A DNA stretch of 64,000 nt from Myxococcales bacterium (GTDB taxonomy: Bacteria > Myxococcota_A > Polyangia > Polyangiales > Polyangiaceae). The stretch spans positions 1-64,000 of the forward strand of contig JAEUKE010000258.1 in the NCBI GenBank assembly GCA_016794345.1, written 5' to 3'. How positions within the stretch are numbered: the stretch's first letter is position 1; each line of letters begins with the position of its first letter. Shown one piece after another: positions 32,970 to 40,993 of the stretch. The notes beneath the pieces are model-generated. The model saw only the letters and a program-made list of their open reading frames with translations, was not told the DNA's origin and did not search any database. The translations under genes were made by a program, and so were the position numbers.

Positions 32970-34427
32970 GGTGTCGTCGAACATCATCGAGTCACGGAAG
33001 TTGCCACCGACGTACAGAGCGCCGCTCGGCGCCACCGCGAGCGAAAAGACCTGATCGTGCTGCGAGCCGCCGAAGCCGCGGCTCCATCGGTGCTGGAAGG
33101 TCGGCGAAAGCCTCGCGAAGAACCCGTCTTGTCCCCCGTAGGAAAAGAGGACTGGACCGCCGAGAGCCAGCTCATCGAAGAACTCGCCGCCGACGAACAC
33201 GTCGCCGTTCGGCGCGACCGCGAGGCCATGGGCAAACGGGATGTTCTCGAACATCGCGCTCGCGAGGTGATGCCCTTGCCAGTCGAAGCGCGCCAGGCCC
33301 ATGCCGTTCCACGCCGGACCGAGCTCACCGCCACCGAAGTCGATCGAGCCGTTGACGCGCGTGAGCAGGTACAGACCCTCCCCGGAGAATACGACGCGCT
33401 TGCCGTTCTGATAGGAGGTGGCGCCGTCGTCACCGAAGTTGGCGCTCCACGAGTGCACGAGCGAGGCATCGAAGACGGCGACGAACGCGTCGTCTCCGCC
33501 GTTCGAAACGAGGGTGGGGCCCCCGAAGCTGACACCCGCCGCCGTGTCCTGGATCACGCCGGTGATCGCGATGCGCCCGCTCGTGGAGCAAGCCATGCCG
33601 TCGACGAACTCGTCCAACGGGCTTCCGAAGGTTCGCCATTGCTGAGGCGCGCCGTCGTCGTCGAACGCCACGAGGAAGGCGTCGTGCGCGCCCACGCTGT
33701 CGAGGTCGTCACCTGCGACGGGGAGCGTTCCCTGGAAGTACCCGGCGACGACGACGCGCCCGTCCGGCTGGACGGTGACGGCGCGCACGAGCTGTCGCCC
33801 GGGGCCTCCAGCCTGCCACTGCCACAACGGCGACCCGTCGGGCGCGAGCTTCACGACGAACGCGTCGCTCGCATTCCCCGCCATCGGCCCGGCGCCGAAG
33901 TCGAACGTCCCGACCAGCTCGCCAGCGACGACGATGTTTCCCGCTCCGTCGACCGCCAGCCGGGTGAAGAGCTCCTGGTTTTCGTACGACCCGAACCCGC
34001 GGGCGAAGATCACGTTCCCGGCGCAGTCCAGCTTGGCAATGAACTGATCGAAGCCTCCGTCGCTGACGATCTCGTCTTCACCGAAGCTGATCCGCCCGCG
34101 AAAATCGCCCACGACGATGACATTACCGTCCTTGTCGACGACGAGATCACGAAGGTTCTGGGTTCGGCTGTCTCCGGCTCGCTTGACCCATCGCACGAGG
34201 TTCGCGCCCGGGCCGTCCGAGTGGCAGAGCTCGCGCACCGGCCAGTCGATGCTGTTGGGCGTCGGCGACGGCCCGGGCGCCGGTGTCGAGCCGCCGCCAC
34301 CGACCTCGGTTTGCTCGTCGACGAGCGAGTAGTCGTGGATGCACCCCGCCGTCAGGGACGAGGCTGCGAGGATCGCGACGAGGACCCTCGATCTCCCGTG
34401 CTTCGGGAAACGCCGTCTAGAAGACAC
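32916..34427 (-). CDS. Surface lipoprotein with beta-propeller (SBBP-type) repeats
   Basis: A 503-residue protein. Signal ends at lipobox TAGC, then a Gly/Pro linker. From about 75 on there are repeats of the form LAVxxxGNVxVxGxFxGxxxFG followed by DAFVxKLDxxGxxxW, at least seven copies, the pattern of SBBP/delta-60 beta-propeller proteins frequent in myxobacteria. GTG 34427 overlaps the upstream gene stop by 11 bp (GTGTCTTCTAG). Probably exposed on the outer membrane; ligand unknown. Confidence 0.82.
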   Translation of the reverse strand: MSSRRRFPKHGRSRVLVAILAASSLTAGCIHDYSLVDEQTEVGGGGSTPAPGPSPTPNSIDWPVRELCHSDGPGANLVRWVKRAGDSRTQNLRDLVVDKDGNVIVVGDFRGRISFGEDEIVSDGGFDQFIAKLDCAGNVIFARGFGSYENQELFTRLAVDGAGNIVVAGELVGTFDFGAGPMAGNASDAFVVKLAPDGSPLWQWQAGGPGRQLVRAVTVQPDGRVVVAGYFQGTLPVAGDDLDSVGAHDAFLVAFDDDGAPQQWRTFGSPLDEFVDGMACSTSGRIAITGVIQDTAAGVSFGGPTLVSNGGDDAFVAVFDASLVHSWSANFGDDGATSYQNGKRVVFSGEGLYLLTRVNGSIDFGGGELGPAWNGMGLARFDWQGHHLASAMFENIPFAHGLAVAPNGDVFVGGEFFDELALGGPVLFSYGGQDGFFARLSPTFQHRWSRGFGGSQHDQVFSLAVAPSGALYVGGNFRDSMMFDDTLLTSAGEADLLILEADP

Positions 34428-35430
34428 CGTGGACCTCCAACATCGTCGGGGCGACGTGCACCGAGACCAGGGGCCCCTCGTCGCTCTGGACGACGAGCCC
34501 CGGGACGAGCACGGACACGCCTGCCGTCAGAAAAACACCGGCCGTGACGAAGGATGCGACGGTCGCGGTGGTCGCGTCGTCGTGGGTGGCGAGTGTCCGA
34601 CGACCGGTGGGTCCGAGCTCGCTCGCCGTGCACTCTCTCCCCGAGCCGCAGAGCCGGTCGAGATCGGATTGCGCGTTCATGACGACGACCCACGCCCCGA
34701 TCCCGATCGCGCTCGCCACCCCGGCGGCCGACAGGAGCGTCGCGCCAGCAATGACGAGCTCATCATTGCCCCGGGTCTGCGGCGCAGGGGACGGTGTCAC
34801 GGGCGAGCGCGTGGCCACCGGGCCCGGTCGGGGCGCGTCGAGCCGCAGCTCGACCACGGTCTGCTCACGCGGTCGCGCGGTGACGATCCGTCGCTCCGAC
34901 CGCTCGCCGTAGCGAGCGACGATCTCGTGGTCTCCTGGATCCACGGGAAGCGCCTTGTCCCAGTCCGCCGCTGGAAGGGTCGTCCCGTCCAGGGTGACGA
35001 GGTCGGGTCGCACGCCAGCGCTGCGTATCAGGACGGTCGGAATACGCACCAAGAGGAGGCGTCGCTCGGCTTCTGCCTCTTGCTTCGCGACGCGCTGGGC
35101 CTCGCGAAACTCCTCCGGGAGGGAGTCGTCGACCGAGAGCAGGGTCGTCGCCTGGAACCGATCCGCCGCCTCGACCCACCGGCCGAGCCGCTCCAGGCAG
35201 CGGGCCGCGCGCACGCTCAGCGTCGGCATCCGCACGAGCGCTTCGGCGTCGTCGAAGCGTGCCAGCGCTCCCTTGAAATCGCCCTCGCGGAAGCGGATCA
35301 AACCTTCCTCGCCGAGCGCTCGAGCCTGCGCGCGCGGATCGGCTGCCGCGTCCGACTGCTGCGCCAGCGCGGAGCCTCCTGCCGCCAAACAGGTGACGAG
35401 CACGGCCGAGCCAACGAGCTTCCTGAGCAC
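34417..35430 (-). CDS. Exported TPR/PEGA-like protein with C-terminal membrane helices
   Basis: A 337-residue protein. The GTG start at 35430 gives a clean signal peptide (VLRKLVGSAVLVTCLAAGGSALA then Q). TPR-like helices follow (GLIRFREGDFKGALARFDDAEAL, RCLERLGRWVEAADRFQATTL), a PEGA-like beta domain (LPVDPGDHEIVARYGERSERR), then two hydrophobic helices near 235 and 290. An in-frame extension to 35799 would run through the opposite gene and is rejected. It couples to the propeller lipoprotein, so the two probably work together at the envelope. Confidence 0.78.
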   Translation of the reverse strand: MLRKLVGSAVLVTCLAAGGSALAQQSDAAADPRAQARALGEEGLIRFREGDFKGALARFDDAEALVRMPTLSVRAARCLERLGRWVEAADRFQATTLLSVDDSLPEEFREAQRVAKQEAEAERRLLLVRIPTVLIRSAGVRPDLVTLDGTTLPAADWDKALPVDPGDHEIVARYGERSERRIVTARPREQTVVELRLDAPRPGPVATRSPVTPSPAPQTRGNDELVIAGATLLSAAGVASAIGIGAWVVVMNAQSDLDRLCGSGRECTASELGPTGRRTLATHDDATTATVASFVTAGVFLTAGVSVLVPGLVVQSDEGPLVSVHVAPTMLEVHGVF

Positions 35431-35569
35431 GTCGTACGCATACCGTCGCGCCGTCCGAGCGTCATCGGAGAATCGGGCGATCGTTTCCCAATCGTGAACG
35501 GTCCGTCTCCTTCGTCCCGTCTTATCGAGTCGGGCTCGAGCCACCATGTTGCTCGGAGGAGGTGCAAAC

Positions 35570-36574
35570 ATGGTTCGAGCGCTTGGAGTCGGGGTAACGG
35601 TGGGGTTGGGCGTCGCGCTGCTCGGAGCGGCGCTCGTCGGCGGGGAGCCGGCGCGCGCTTCGGTGGGGACCAGCCCGTGGGGACCGAAGGACGAGATCGG
35701 CCGGCTCAACTCGATGACCGACGAGTCACGCAGCGCGGTGCTCTCGCGCGTGAAGGGCGGCCGCGTCTTCGACCTCTCGGTGGAGTACTTCGTGGGCATG
35801 CCGAGCTGGCAAGCGGCGGGCGACCCGCCCTACCAGATGTGGCTGACCCACACGCCGCACGGGAACGTGGTCGCCGATCCGATGAAGGTCGGTGAGCATC
35901 AGAACGAACACGTCAGCTACACGGGCACGGCGGTCTCGATGTACACGCACATGGGGACGCACATCGACGCGCTGAGCCACTTCGGGCTCGACGGGAAGAT
36001 CTACAACGGGTTCGCGGCGAAGGAGCACCTCGGTGATCGCGGCTGGCGCGTGGCGGGCGCCGAGAAGCTCCCGCCCATCGTCGCGCGCGGCGTCCTCCTC
36101 GACGTCGCCCGCGCCAAGGGCGTCGATATGTTGCCCGACGGCTATCGCATCACGCGGGGCGATCTCATCGAGACCCTGCGCAAGCAGGGCGTGTCGCTCC
36201 GCCAGGGCGACGTGGCGCTCATCCGCACCGGCCGCATGCAGGTCTTCGAGGACGCCAGCGCTTACATGAAGAACCCGCCAGGCCTCGGGCTCGACGCGGC
36301 TAAGCTCCTCGTCGAGGATGGCGGCGCCATGATCGTCGGAGCCGACAACCTGAGCTTCGAGGCCTTCCCCTCGGAGGTCGACGGCAACTACGTCCCCGTG
36401 CACACCTACCTCCTGGCCGAGACGGGCACACCCATCCTCGAGCTCGTCCATCTCGAGGAGCTCGCCCGCGAGGCCGTCTACGAGTTCGCGTTCATCGGCG
36501 GCTCGCTGAAGCTCCGCGGGGCGGACGCCGCGCCGCTGCGACCCATCGCGTTGCCCATCCAGGAGGAAAGCTGA
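35570..36574 (+). CDS. Secreted cyclase-family (kynurenine-formamidase-like) metal hydrolase
   Basis: A 334-residue protein. Signal peptide at the N-terminus (LGVGVTVGLGVALLGAALVGG). The metal motif HMGTHIDALSH (HxGTHxDxxxH) near residue 130 is intact and defines the cyclase family. Relatives hydrolyse formamides or form small-ring amides. ATG 35570 is preferred to 35546 because GGAGGAGG lies just upstream of it. It overlaps the next gene (TGATG), suggesting a two-gene operon; the substrate is not known. Confidence 0.86.
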   Translation: MVRALGVGVTVGLGVALLGAALVGGEPARASVGTSPWGPKDEIGRLNSMTDESRSAVLSRVKGGRVFDLSVEYFVGMPSWQAAGDPPYQMWLTHTPHGNVVADPMKVGEHQNEHVSYTGTAVSMYTHMGTHIDALSHFGLDGKIYNGFAAKEHLGDRGWRVAGAEKLPPIVARGVLLDVARAKGVDMLPDGYRITRGDLIETLRKQGVSLRQGDVALIRTGRMQVFEDASAYMKNPPGLGLDAAKLLVEDGGAMIVGADNLSFEAFPSEVDGNYVPVHTYLLAETGTPILELVHLEELAREAVYEFAFIGGSLKLRGADAAPLRPIALPIQEES

Positions 36575-37026
36575 TGTTCACGCAAGTCCGCATCGCCCGC
36601 TCCACGCGCCGCCTCGACGAGGTGCTCCGCTTCTACCGCGACGGCGTCGGCTTGCCGGTGCTCGGCGGCTTCGAGGGTCACGACGGGTACGACGGCGTCA
36701 TGCTCGGCCTGCCTGGCTCGGACTGTCACCTCGAGCTGACCGACGACGGCGGTCGGCACGCACCGTCCGTGCCGGGGCCGGAGAGCTTGCTCGTCCTCTA
36801 CTTTCCCGACGCCTCGGCACGCGACGAGGTGGTGAGCCGCCTCGCGGCGCGCGGTCACCACCCGGTCCCGCCGGCCAACCCCTACTGGCTCGGAAAGGCG
36901 GTGACCGTGCCCGACCCGGACGGCTTCCTCGTCGTGCTCTTCGCGGGGAGGTGGCAGCCCACGCCCGCAGAGGTCCCCGCGCGCTTCCGAGCCGGCGCGG
37001 CGTCGGGCTTCACGCGCGACCCTTGA
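36574..37026 (+). CDS. VOC-family (glyoxalase/bleomycin resistance/dioxygenase) protein
   Basis: A 150-residue protein with two beta-alpha-beta-beta-beta halves: TQVRIARSTRRLDEVLRFYRDGVGLPVLGGF at the start and VTVPDPDGFLVVLF at the end. A candidate metal ligand is the CHLEL segment. Family members bind metals and act as lyases, dioxygenases or drug binders; the substrate is unknown. Start is fixed by a one-base overlap with the cyclase stop. Converges on the LysR gene with a 17-bp overlap. Confidence 0.86.
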   Translation: MFTQVRIARSTRRLDEVLRFYRDGVGLPVLGGFEGHDGYDGVMLGLPGSDCHLELTDDGGRHAPSVPGPESLLVLYFPDASARDEVVSRLAARGHHPVPPANPYWLGKAVTVPDPDGFLVVLFAGRWQPTPAEVPARFRAGAASGFTRDP

Positions 37027-37930
37027 GCGCCCACGGGGCGCGCGCGAACCGGGCGCGCAGGTGATCGACGAAGACTCGCAGCTTCGGGCTCGGATGCCGG
37101 GAGCTCGGGTAGACGGCCGACACGGTCACCGGCTCGGCCGCGTAGGGCTCGAGCACCCGGACCAGGCGGCCCTCTCGCAGGTCTGCGTCGACGAAGAACG
37201 CCGGAAACACGGAGAGCCCCACGCCGGCGAGCACGGCGTCTCGAACGGCGAGGCTGTTCGAGAGCGCGAGCCGAGGACGGACCTCGACCGTCTCCGCCCC
37301 CCCGGGCCCCGAGAGCGTCCACTGCCCACGCGGGCCAGCCCCGAGGTTGTTCATGACACAATCGTGATCGCCCAACTGGGCGACGTCCCGGGGTGTCCCG
37401 CGCCTCGCCAGGTAAGAAGGGGCCGCGCAGAGGACGCGCGCAGCGCGGGCGAGCTTCTGCGCGACGAGCGAGGTGGCGTCGGGCAACGTCCGCGAGGCCC
37501 GTATCACCACGTCGACGCGCTCCTCGAGGAGATCGACGAAGCGGTCCGTGTAGCTCACGTCGAGAGAGAGCTCCGGGTGCGCGGCGAGCAACGCGGGGAG
37601 CTCCTTCGTCACGTGGAGCAGCCCGAACGAGAGCGGGACGCTCACCCGGAGCAGACCGACCGGCACCGACGCAGCGCGACCGACCGACCGCTCGATATCG
37701 TCGATCTCGTCGAGCACCTTTCGCGACCGCTCGAAGTAGGCCGCGCCGGCGGCGGTCGGGGTCACGCGTCGCGTGGTCCGGTTGAGCAGCCGCACGCCGA
37801 GGCCCTCCTCGAGGGTCGCGACGTGTTTGCTGACGGCGCCGTTCGAGAGCCGGAGATCTCGTGCAGCCGCGGCGAAGCTCGCGCGCTCGACCACGCTGCG
37901 AAAGACCCGCATCGATTGAAGTCGGTCCAT
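37010..37930 (-). CDS. LysR-family transcriptional regulator
   Basis: A 306-residue LTTR. The N-terminal helix-turn-helix (MDRLQSMRVFRSVVERASFAAAARDLRLSNGAVSKHVATLEEGLGVRLLNRTTRRV) and the linker helix are typical. The effector-binding domain (about 90-300) resembles the CrgA/DmlR subgroup. ATG 37930 is the standard LTTR start. A perfect 13-bp inverted repeat begins 17 bp upstream and may be its operator. Target genes are unknown; the cyclase/VOC pair next to it is a candidate. Confidence 0.92.
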   Translation of the reverse strand: MDRLQSMRVFRSVVERASFAAAARDLRLSNGAVSKHVATLEEGLGVRLLNRTTRRVTPTAAGAAYFERSRKVLDEIDDIERSVGRAASVPVGLLRVSVPLSFGLLHVTKELPALLAAHPELSLDVSYTDRFVDLLEERVDVVIRASRTLPDATSLVAQKLARAARVLCAAPSYLARRGTPRDVAQLGDHDCVMNNLGAGPRGQWTLSGPGGAETVEVRPRLALSNSLAVRDAVLAGVGLSVFPAFFVDADLREGRLVRVLEPYAAEPVTVSAVYPSSRHPSPKLRVFVDHLRARFARAPWALKGRA

Positions 37931-37946
37931 CCGAGCCGAGCCTACA

Positions 37947-37978
37947 CCGAGGACCGAATGCCCTGATTCGGTCCTCGG
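37947..37978. promoter_or_regulatory. Perfect 13-bp inverted repeat upstream of the LysR gene
   Basis: CCGAGGACCGAAT, six bases, then its exact reverse complement. It is centred about 33 bp before the LysR start in the divergent region (37931-38168) that leads to a small membrane-protein gene. The classical T-N11-A core of LTTR sites is not obvious. An autoregulatory operator or a hairpin in the lysR leader are both possible. The rest of this 238-bp gap shows no other recognisable element. Confidence 0.5.
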
Positions 37979-38168
37979 CCAGGAGTTACGACCGCCGGAT
38001 GCAGAGAGAAGGCCTGGCGCCGCGGGAGCGCCCCTCACCCCTTGGGGGTCGCGGAAGCGGCGCGCGGTCATCGCATCCGAATCGCGGTGTAGCCGCACTT
38101 CTTCGACCACGCGGTGCGTCTGTCAGGTGTCCGCCCCGCCTCCGTCGGGGATGTCCAGGGAGAGAGCC

Positions 38169-38375
38169 ATGAAGATCGAACCGGTTTCCAGAGATGCCCC
38201 CACCTCCGCCGAGGTGAGCGCGGACGGCCGAGCGCTCGCGCTCGTCGTCGGCGTCCTGCTGCTCGGCGTTGCCGCCCTCGCCTTCGGGGGCAGCGCGGCC
38301 TCGACCGACGAGGAGATCCGCCGCGTTCCCGCGTCGGAGAAAGAGCCGGCGCCGCGCCCGGGCCGGCGGTTCTAG
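38169..38375 (+). CDS. Small single-span membrane protein
   Basis: A 68-residue protein. One hydrophobic helix (LALVVGVLLLGVAALAFGG, about 24-42) lies between an acidic N-terminus and a charged C-terminus ending PGRRF. GGGAGAG precedes the ATG at normal spacing. No family recognised. It converges on the lipase gene with a 12-bp gap. Confidence 0.55.
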   Translation: MKIEPVSRDAPTSAEVSADGRALALVVGVLLLGVAALAFGGSAASTDEEIRRVPASEKEPAPRPGRRF

Positions 38376-38387
38376 GATCCGCAGAGC

Positions 38388-39359
38388 TCAGCCCGGGACG
38401 TGCTCGTCCAGGAAGCGGTAGGTCTCGCGCCAGCAGGCCTTCGCGGCCGGACGCCAGACGAACGCGTGGAAGGCGTGCACCTCCCCCGGGTAGATGTGCA
38501 CCTCGTTCTTCACACCGAGCGCGTCGAGCGCCTTGCCGAGCCGTCGCGTGTCGTCGAGGAGCGGGTCCTTCGTGCCGCAGGGCAAGAAGAAGGGCGGCAG
38601 CGGCCGCGCGGGCGCGTGACCACGCTCGAGCACGCAGACCGGGTCCGCCAGATCGAGGCTCACCGACGGGTGCGCGCCGTCGAGATACGAGTGCTCGACC
38701 TCCTGCACGCGATCGAAGATGTAGGGCGAGATCTGCTTCTTGCGCGTGAAGCGCGCGGTGTCGCTCACCTGGAGGATGCCACACGCCGGGAGCGTGGCCC
38801 GCGGGAGGACGCCGGTCTCGAAGATCTTCCTGGCGAAGGGCTCCGGGCGCTCGTACGCGGCGGCGATCGTCATCGACGTGACGAGGTTCGCGCCCGCGCT
38901 CTCACCGGCGAGGATGATGCGCGACGGGTCGCCGCCGAACCGGCCCGCGTTCTGGGCGACCCATTGGTACGCGGCCGCGCAGTCTTCCAGGGCGGCCGGG
39001 TAAGGATGGCGCGGCGCCAGCCGGTAGTTCACGACGAAGACCACGTAGCCTCGACGCGCGAAGGCGAGGCCCATGACCCAATGGGAGTCCTTCGAGAGGA
39101 TGCGGAAGCCCCCCCCGTGGACGTAGAGCACGACCGGGCGTGGCTCCTTGTGGGCGCGCGGGAGGTACACGTCGAGCAAATGGTGGTTCGCGCCCGGCGC
39201 CCCATAAGCCACGTCCCGCACGACCTCCACCCCGTGCCGCTCCGGCTTCGACTCGGGGTGCAGCCGCGCCAGTCGCGCGCTGCCCTGGAAGAAGTTGTCG
39301 ACCACGAACGCGCCGACGGCGCGACGCAGCTGGGCCGTCCTCGAGAGCTCCGCGCGCAT
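38388..39359 (-). CDS. Alpha/beta hydrolase of the hormone-sensitive-lipase family
   Basis: A 323-residue esterase/lipase. HSL-type oxyanion motif YVHGGGF, nucleophile elbow GESAGAN, acid residue in CGTKDPLLDD and catalytic His in VHAFHAF. YRLAPRHPYPAALEDCAAAYQWV is typical of the family. No signal peptide. The ATG overlaps the upstream synthase gene by TGATG, so it is the second gene of a ketosynthase-lipase operon; a link to fatty-acyl metabolism is inferred. Confidence 0.9.
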   Translation of the reverse strand: MRAELSRTAQLRRAVGAFVVDNFFQGSARLARLHPESKPERHGVEVVRDVAYGAPGANHHLLDVYLPRAHKEPRPVVLYVHGGGFRILSKDSHWVMGLAFARRGYVVFVVNYRLAPRHPYPAALEDCAAAYQWVAQNAGRFGGDPSRIILAGESAGANLVTSMTIAAAYERPEPFARKIFETGVLPRATLPACGILQVSDTARFTRKKQISPYIFDRVQEVEHSYLDGAHPSVSLDLADPVCVLERGHAPARPLPPFFLPCGTKDPLLDDTRRLGKALDALGVKNEVHIYPGEVHAFHAFVWRPAAKACWRETYRFLDEHVPG

Positions 39360-40615
39360 CAGTCCGCCGAGAGGACGAGGCTGGCGTTCGTCCCGCCGAA
39401 TCCGAAGGAGTTCGAGAGCGCGAGGCGGAGCTTCGCGTCCGTCGGCTTCATCACAGGCGGGTAAGGTTCGAGCTCGGGATCGAGCGGGGACGCGTTCACG
39501 CTCGGCGCCAGCCAGCCCTCCCTCAGCATGGCGAGGGTGAAGATCGCCTCGATCGCGCCGGCCGCGCTGATGGTGTGGCCGGTGTAGCCCTTGGTCGACG
39601 AGTAGGCGACGTGACGCCCGCCGAAGAACTCCCGGATGGCCTTCACCTCCGAGACGTCCCCGAGCGGCGTCGAGGTCCCGTGGGTGTTCACGTAGTCGAT
39701 CTCGGAGGCCGACACGCCCGCGAGCTTCGCGGCCTGCTGCATGGCGGCCAGGGCGCCGCTGGCTGCCGGCGCGACCATCTCGCCCTGGCCGTCGCTCGAC
39801 ATGCCGAAGCCGCGGATGACGCCCAGGATGGAGGCGCCGCGAGCCTCTGCGTCCTCTCGTCGCTCGAGGACGAGCGAGCCCGCCCCTTCGCTGAAGATGA
39901 ACCCCGCCCGGTCCGCCGCGTAGGGGCGAGACGCACGCTCCGGGTGGTCGTTGTCGCGGCCGTTGTAAGCGCCCATCGCGTCGAACCCTGCGAAGAAATG
40001 GGTGTCGCAGACCTCGACCCCGCCGGCGATCGCGGCGCGGACGTGCCCCGCGCGGATCATCATCGTGGCGAGGAGGATGTTGTAGGCGCCGCCCGCGCAC
40101 GCCGCGGTCGCAGTGAATGACGGACCTGTCGTCTTCAAGACGTTGACGAGGTTCGCGGAGACGGTGGAGGCCATGAGCTTGGGGATGACCGTGGGCTGCA
40201 CGCGCTTCACGTCGTTCGTCTCGTCGAGCTTGCGCCGCACCTCGATGTGGGTCTCCACGTCCCCGGTGCCGGCGCCGAACACGACGGAAACCTCACGCCG
40301 CGAAAGGTGAGGGAGGTCCGACTCGAGCAGCTTGCTCTGCGCGAGCGCGGACTGAACGGACTTGAGGGCCAGCCGGGAGCCGCGCCCCATGAACCGGGTG
40401 AGCTTCTTGCCCAGCCCGAGCGCCGCGTCCGAGACGTCCCCGTGGTACTGTCCGATTACCTGGCAGCGAGCCTGGAGGGCTTGGGCGATGTCCCAGCGCT
40501 CGAACGGCACGTTCTCGCCGGCACGCAGCCGGCGCAGGATTGCTCCGAGGTCGTCCCCCATGTTGCAGCAGACACCGGTGCCGGTGACCACGACATCGTT
40601 CTTTCGGTCGACCAT
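39359..40615 (-). CDS. Beta-ketoacyl-ACP synthase II-like protein (FabF family)
   Basis: A 418-residue ketosynthase. Catalytic Cys in TATAACAGGAYN, first His in NTHGTSTPLGD and second His in KGYTGHTISAAG give a full active site, with Lys in the STKGY segment. C-terminal LSNSFGFGGTNASLVL is the family signature. The N-terminus VVVTGTGVCCNMGDD deviates from the usual VTGxGxVSPxG. Stand-alone copies away from fabD/fabG usually serve special lipids. No acyl-carrier protein gene was seen nearby. Confidence 0.9.
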   Translation of the reverse strand: MVDRKNDVVVTGTGVCCNMGDDLGAILRRLRAGENVPFERWDIAQALQARCQVIGQYHGDVSDAALGLGKKLTRFMGRGSRLALKSVQSALAQSKLLESDLPHLSRREVSVVFGAGTGDVETHIEVRRKLDETNDVKRVQPTVIPKLMASTVSANLVNVLKTTGPSFTATAACAGGAYNILLATMMIRAGHVRAAIAGGVEVCDTHFFAGFDAMGAYNGRDNDHPERASRPYAADRAGFIFSEGAGSLVLERREDAEARGASILGVIRGFGMSSDGQGEMVAPAASGALAAMQQAAKLAGVSASEIDYVNTHGTSTPLGDVSEVKAIREFFGGRHVAYSSTKGYTGHTISAAGAIEAIFTLAMLREGWLAPSVNASPLDPELEPYPPVMKPTDAKLRLALSNSFGFGGTNASLVLSAD

Positions 40616-40674
40616 GGCGGGTCGTTAGCACGTCAGGCCGTTCGCGGAAAAAGCTGATAGCTTGGGGCACGAGT

Positions 40675-40983
40675 ATGGCCGGCCGGATCGACAGCCACGG
40701 TGAAATCGAGACGATGGTCTACGGCGATGCAACCGCCGCCGTAGGGGACCGCGTCTTCCTGGTCTTCCGCGCCATCGACGATCCCGAGCCGCCCATCGGC
40801 GTGACCATTCAGTCGCCGAACGGCCAGAAGATCCTCGACCGCGTGTTGCGGGAGCTCCCGACCGGCCTCCCCCAGAGCGCGCCGCCCGTGGAGTTCGTGC
40901 CCGCCGCGAAGGGCGTCTACCAGATCGAGGTCAAAGAGCTACAAGGCAAACAACGCGGGACCGCGGCGCTCCGAGTCGGCTGA
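40675..40983 (+). CDS. Hypothetical small beta-rich protein
   Basis: A 102-residue soluble protein with alternating hydrophobic strands (VFLVFRAID, IGVTIQSP, VEFVPAAKGVYQIEVKEL) that suggest an Ig-like sandwich. No signal peptide. It lies 10 bp upstream of the MMPL exporter gene on the same strand, so it is probably the first gene of that operon. Not recognised; no function proposed. Confidence 0.65.
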   Translation: MAGRIDSHGEIETMVYGDATAAVGDRVFLVFRAIDDPEPPIGVTIQSPNGQKILDRVLRELPTGLPQSAPPVEFVPAAKGVYQIEVKELQGKQRGTAALRVG

Positions 40984-40993
40984 CAAACCAGAG

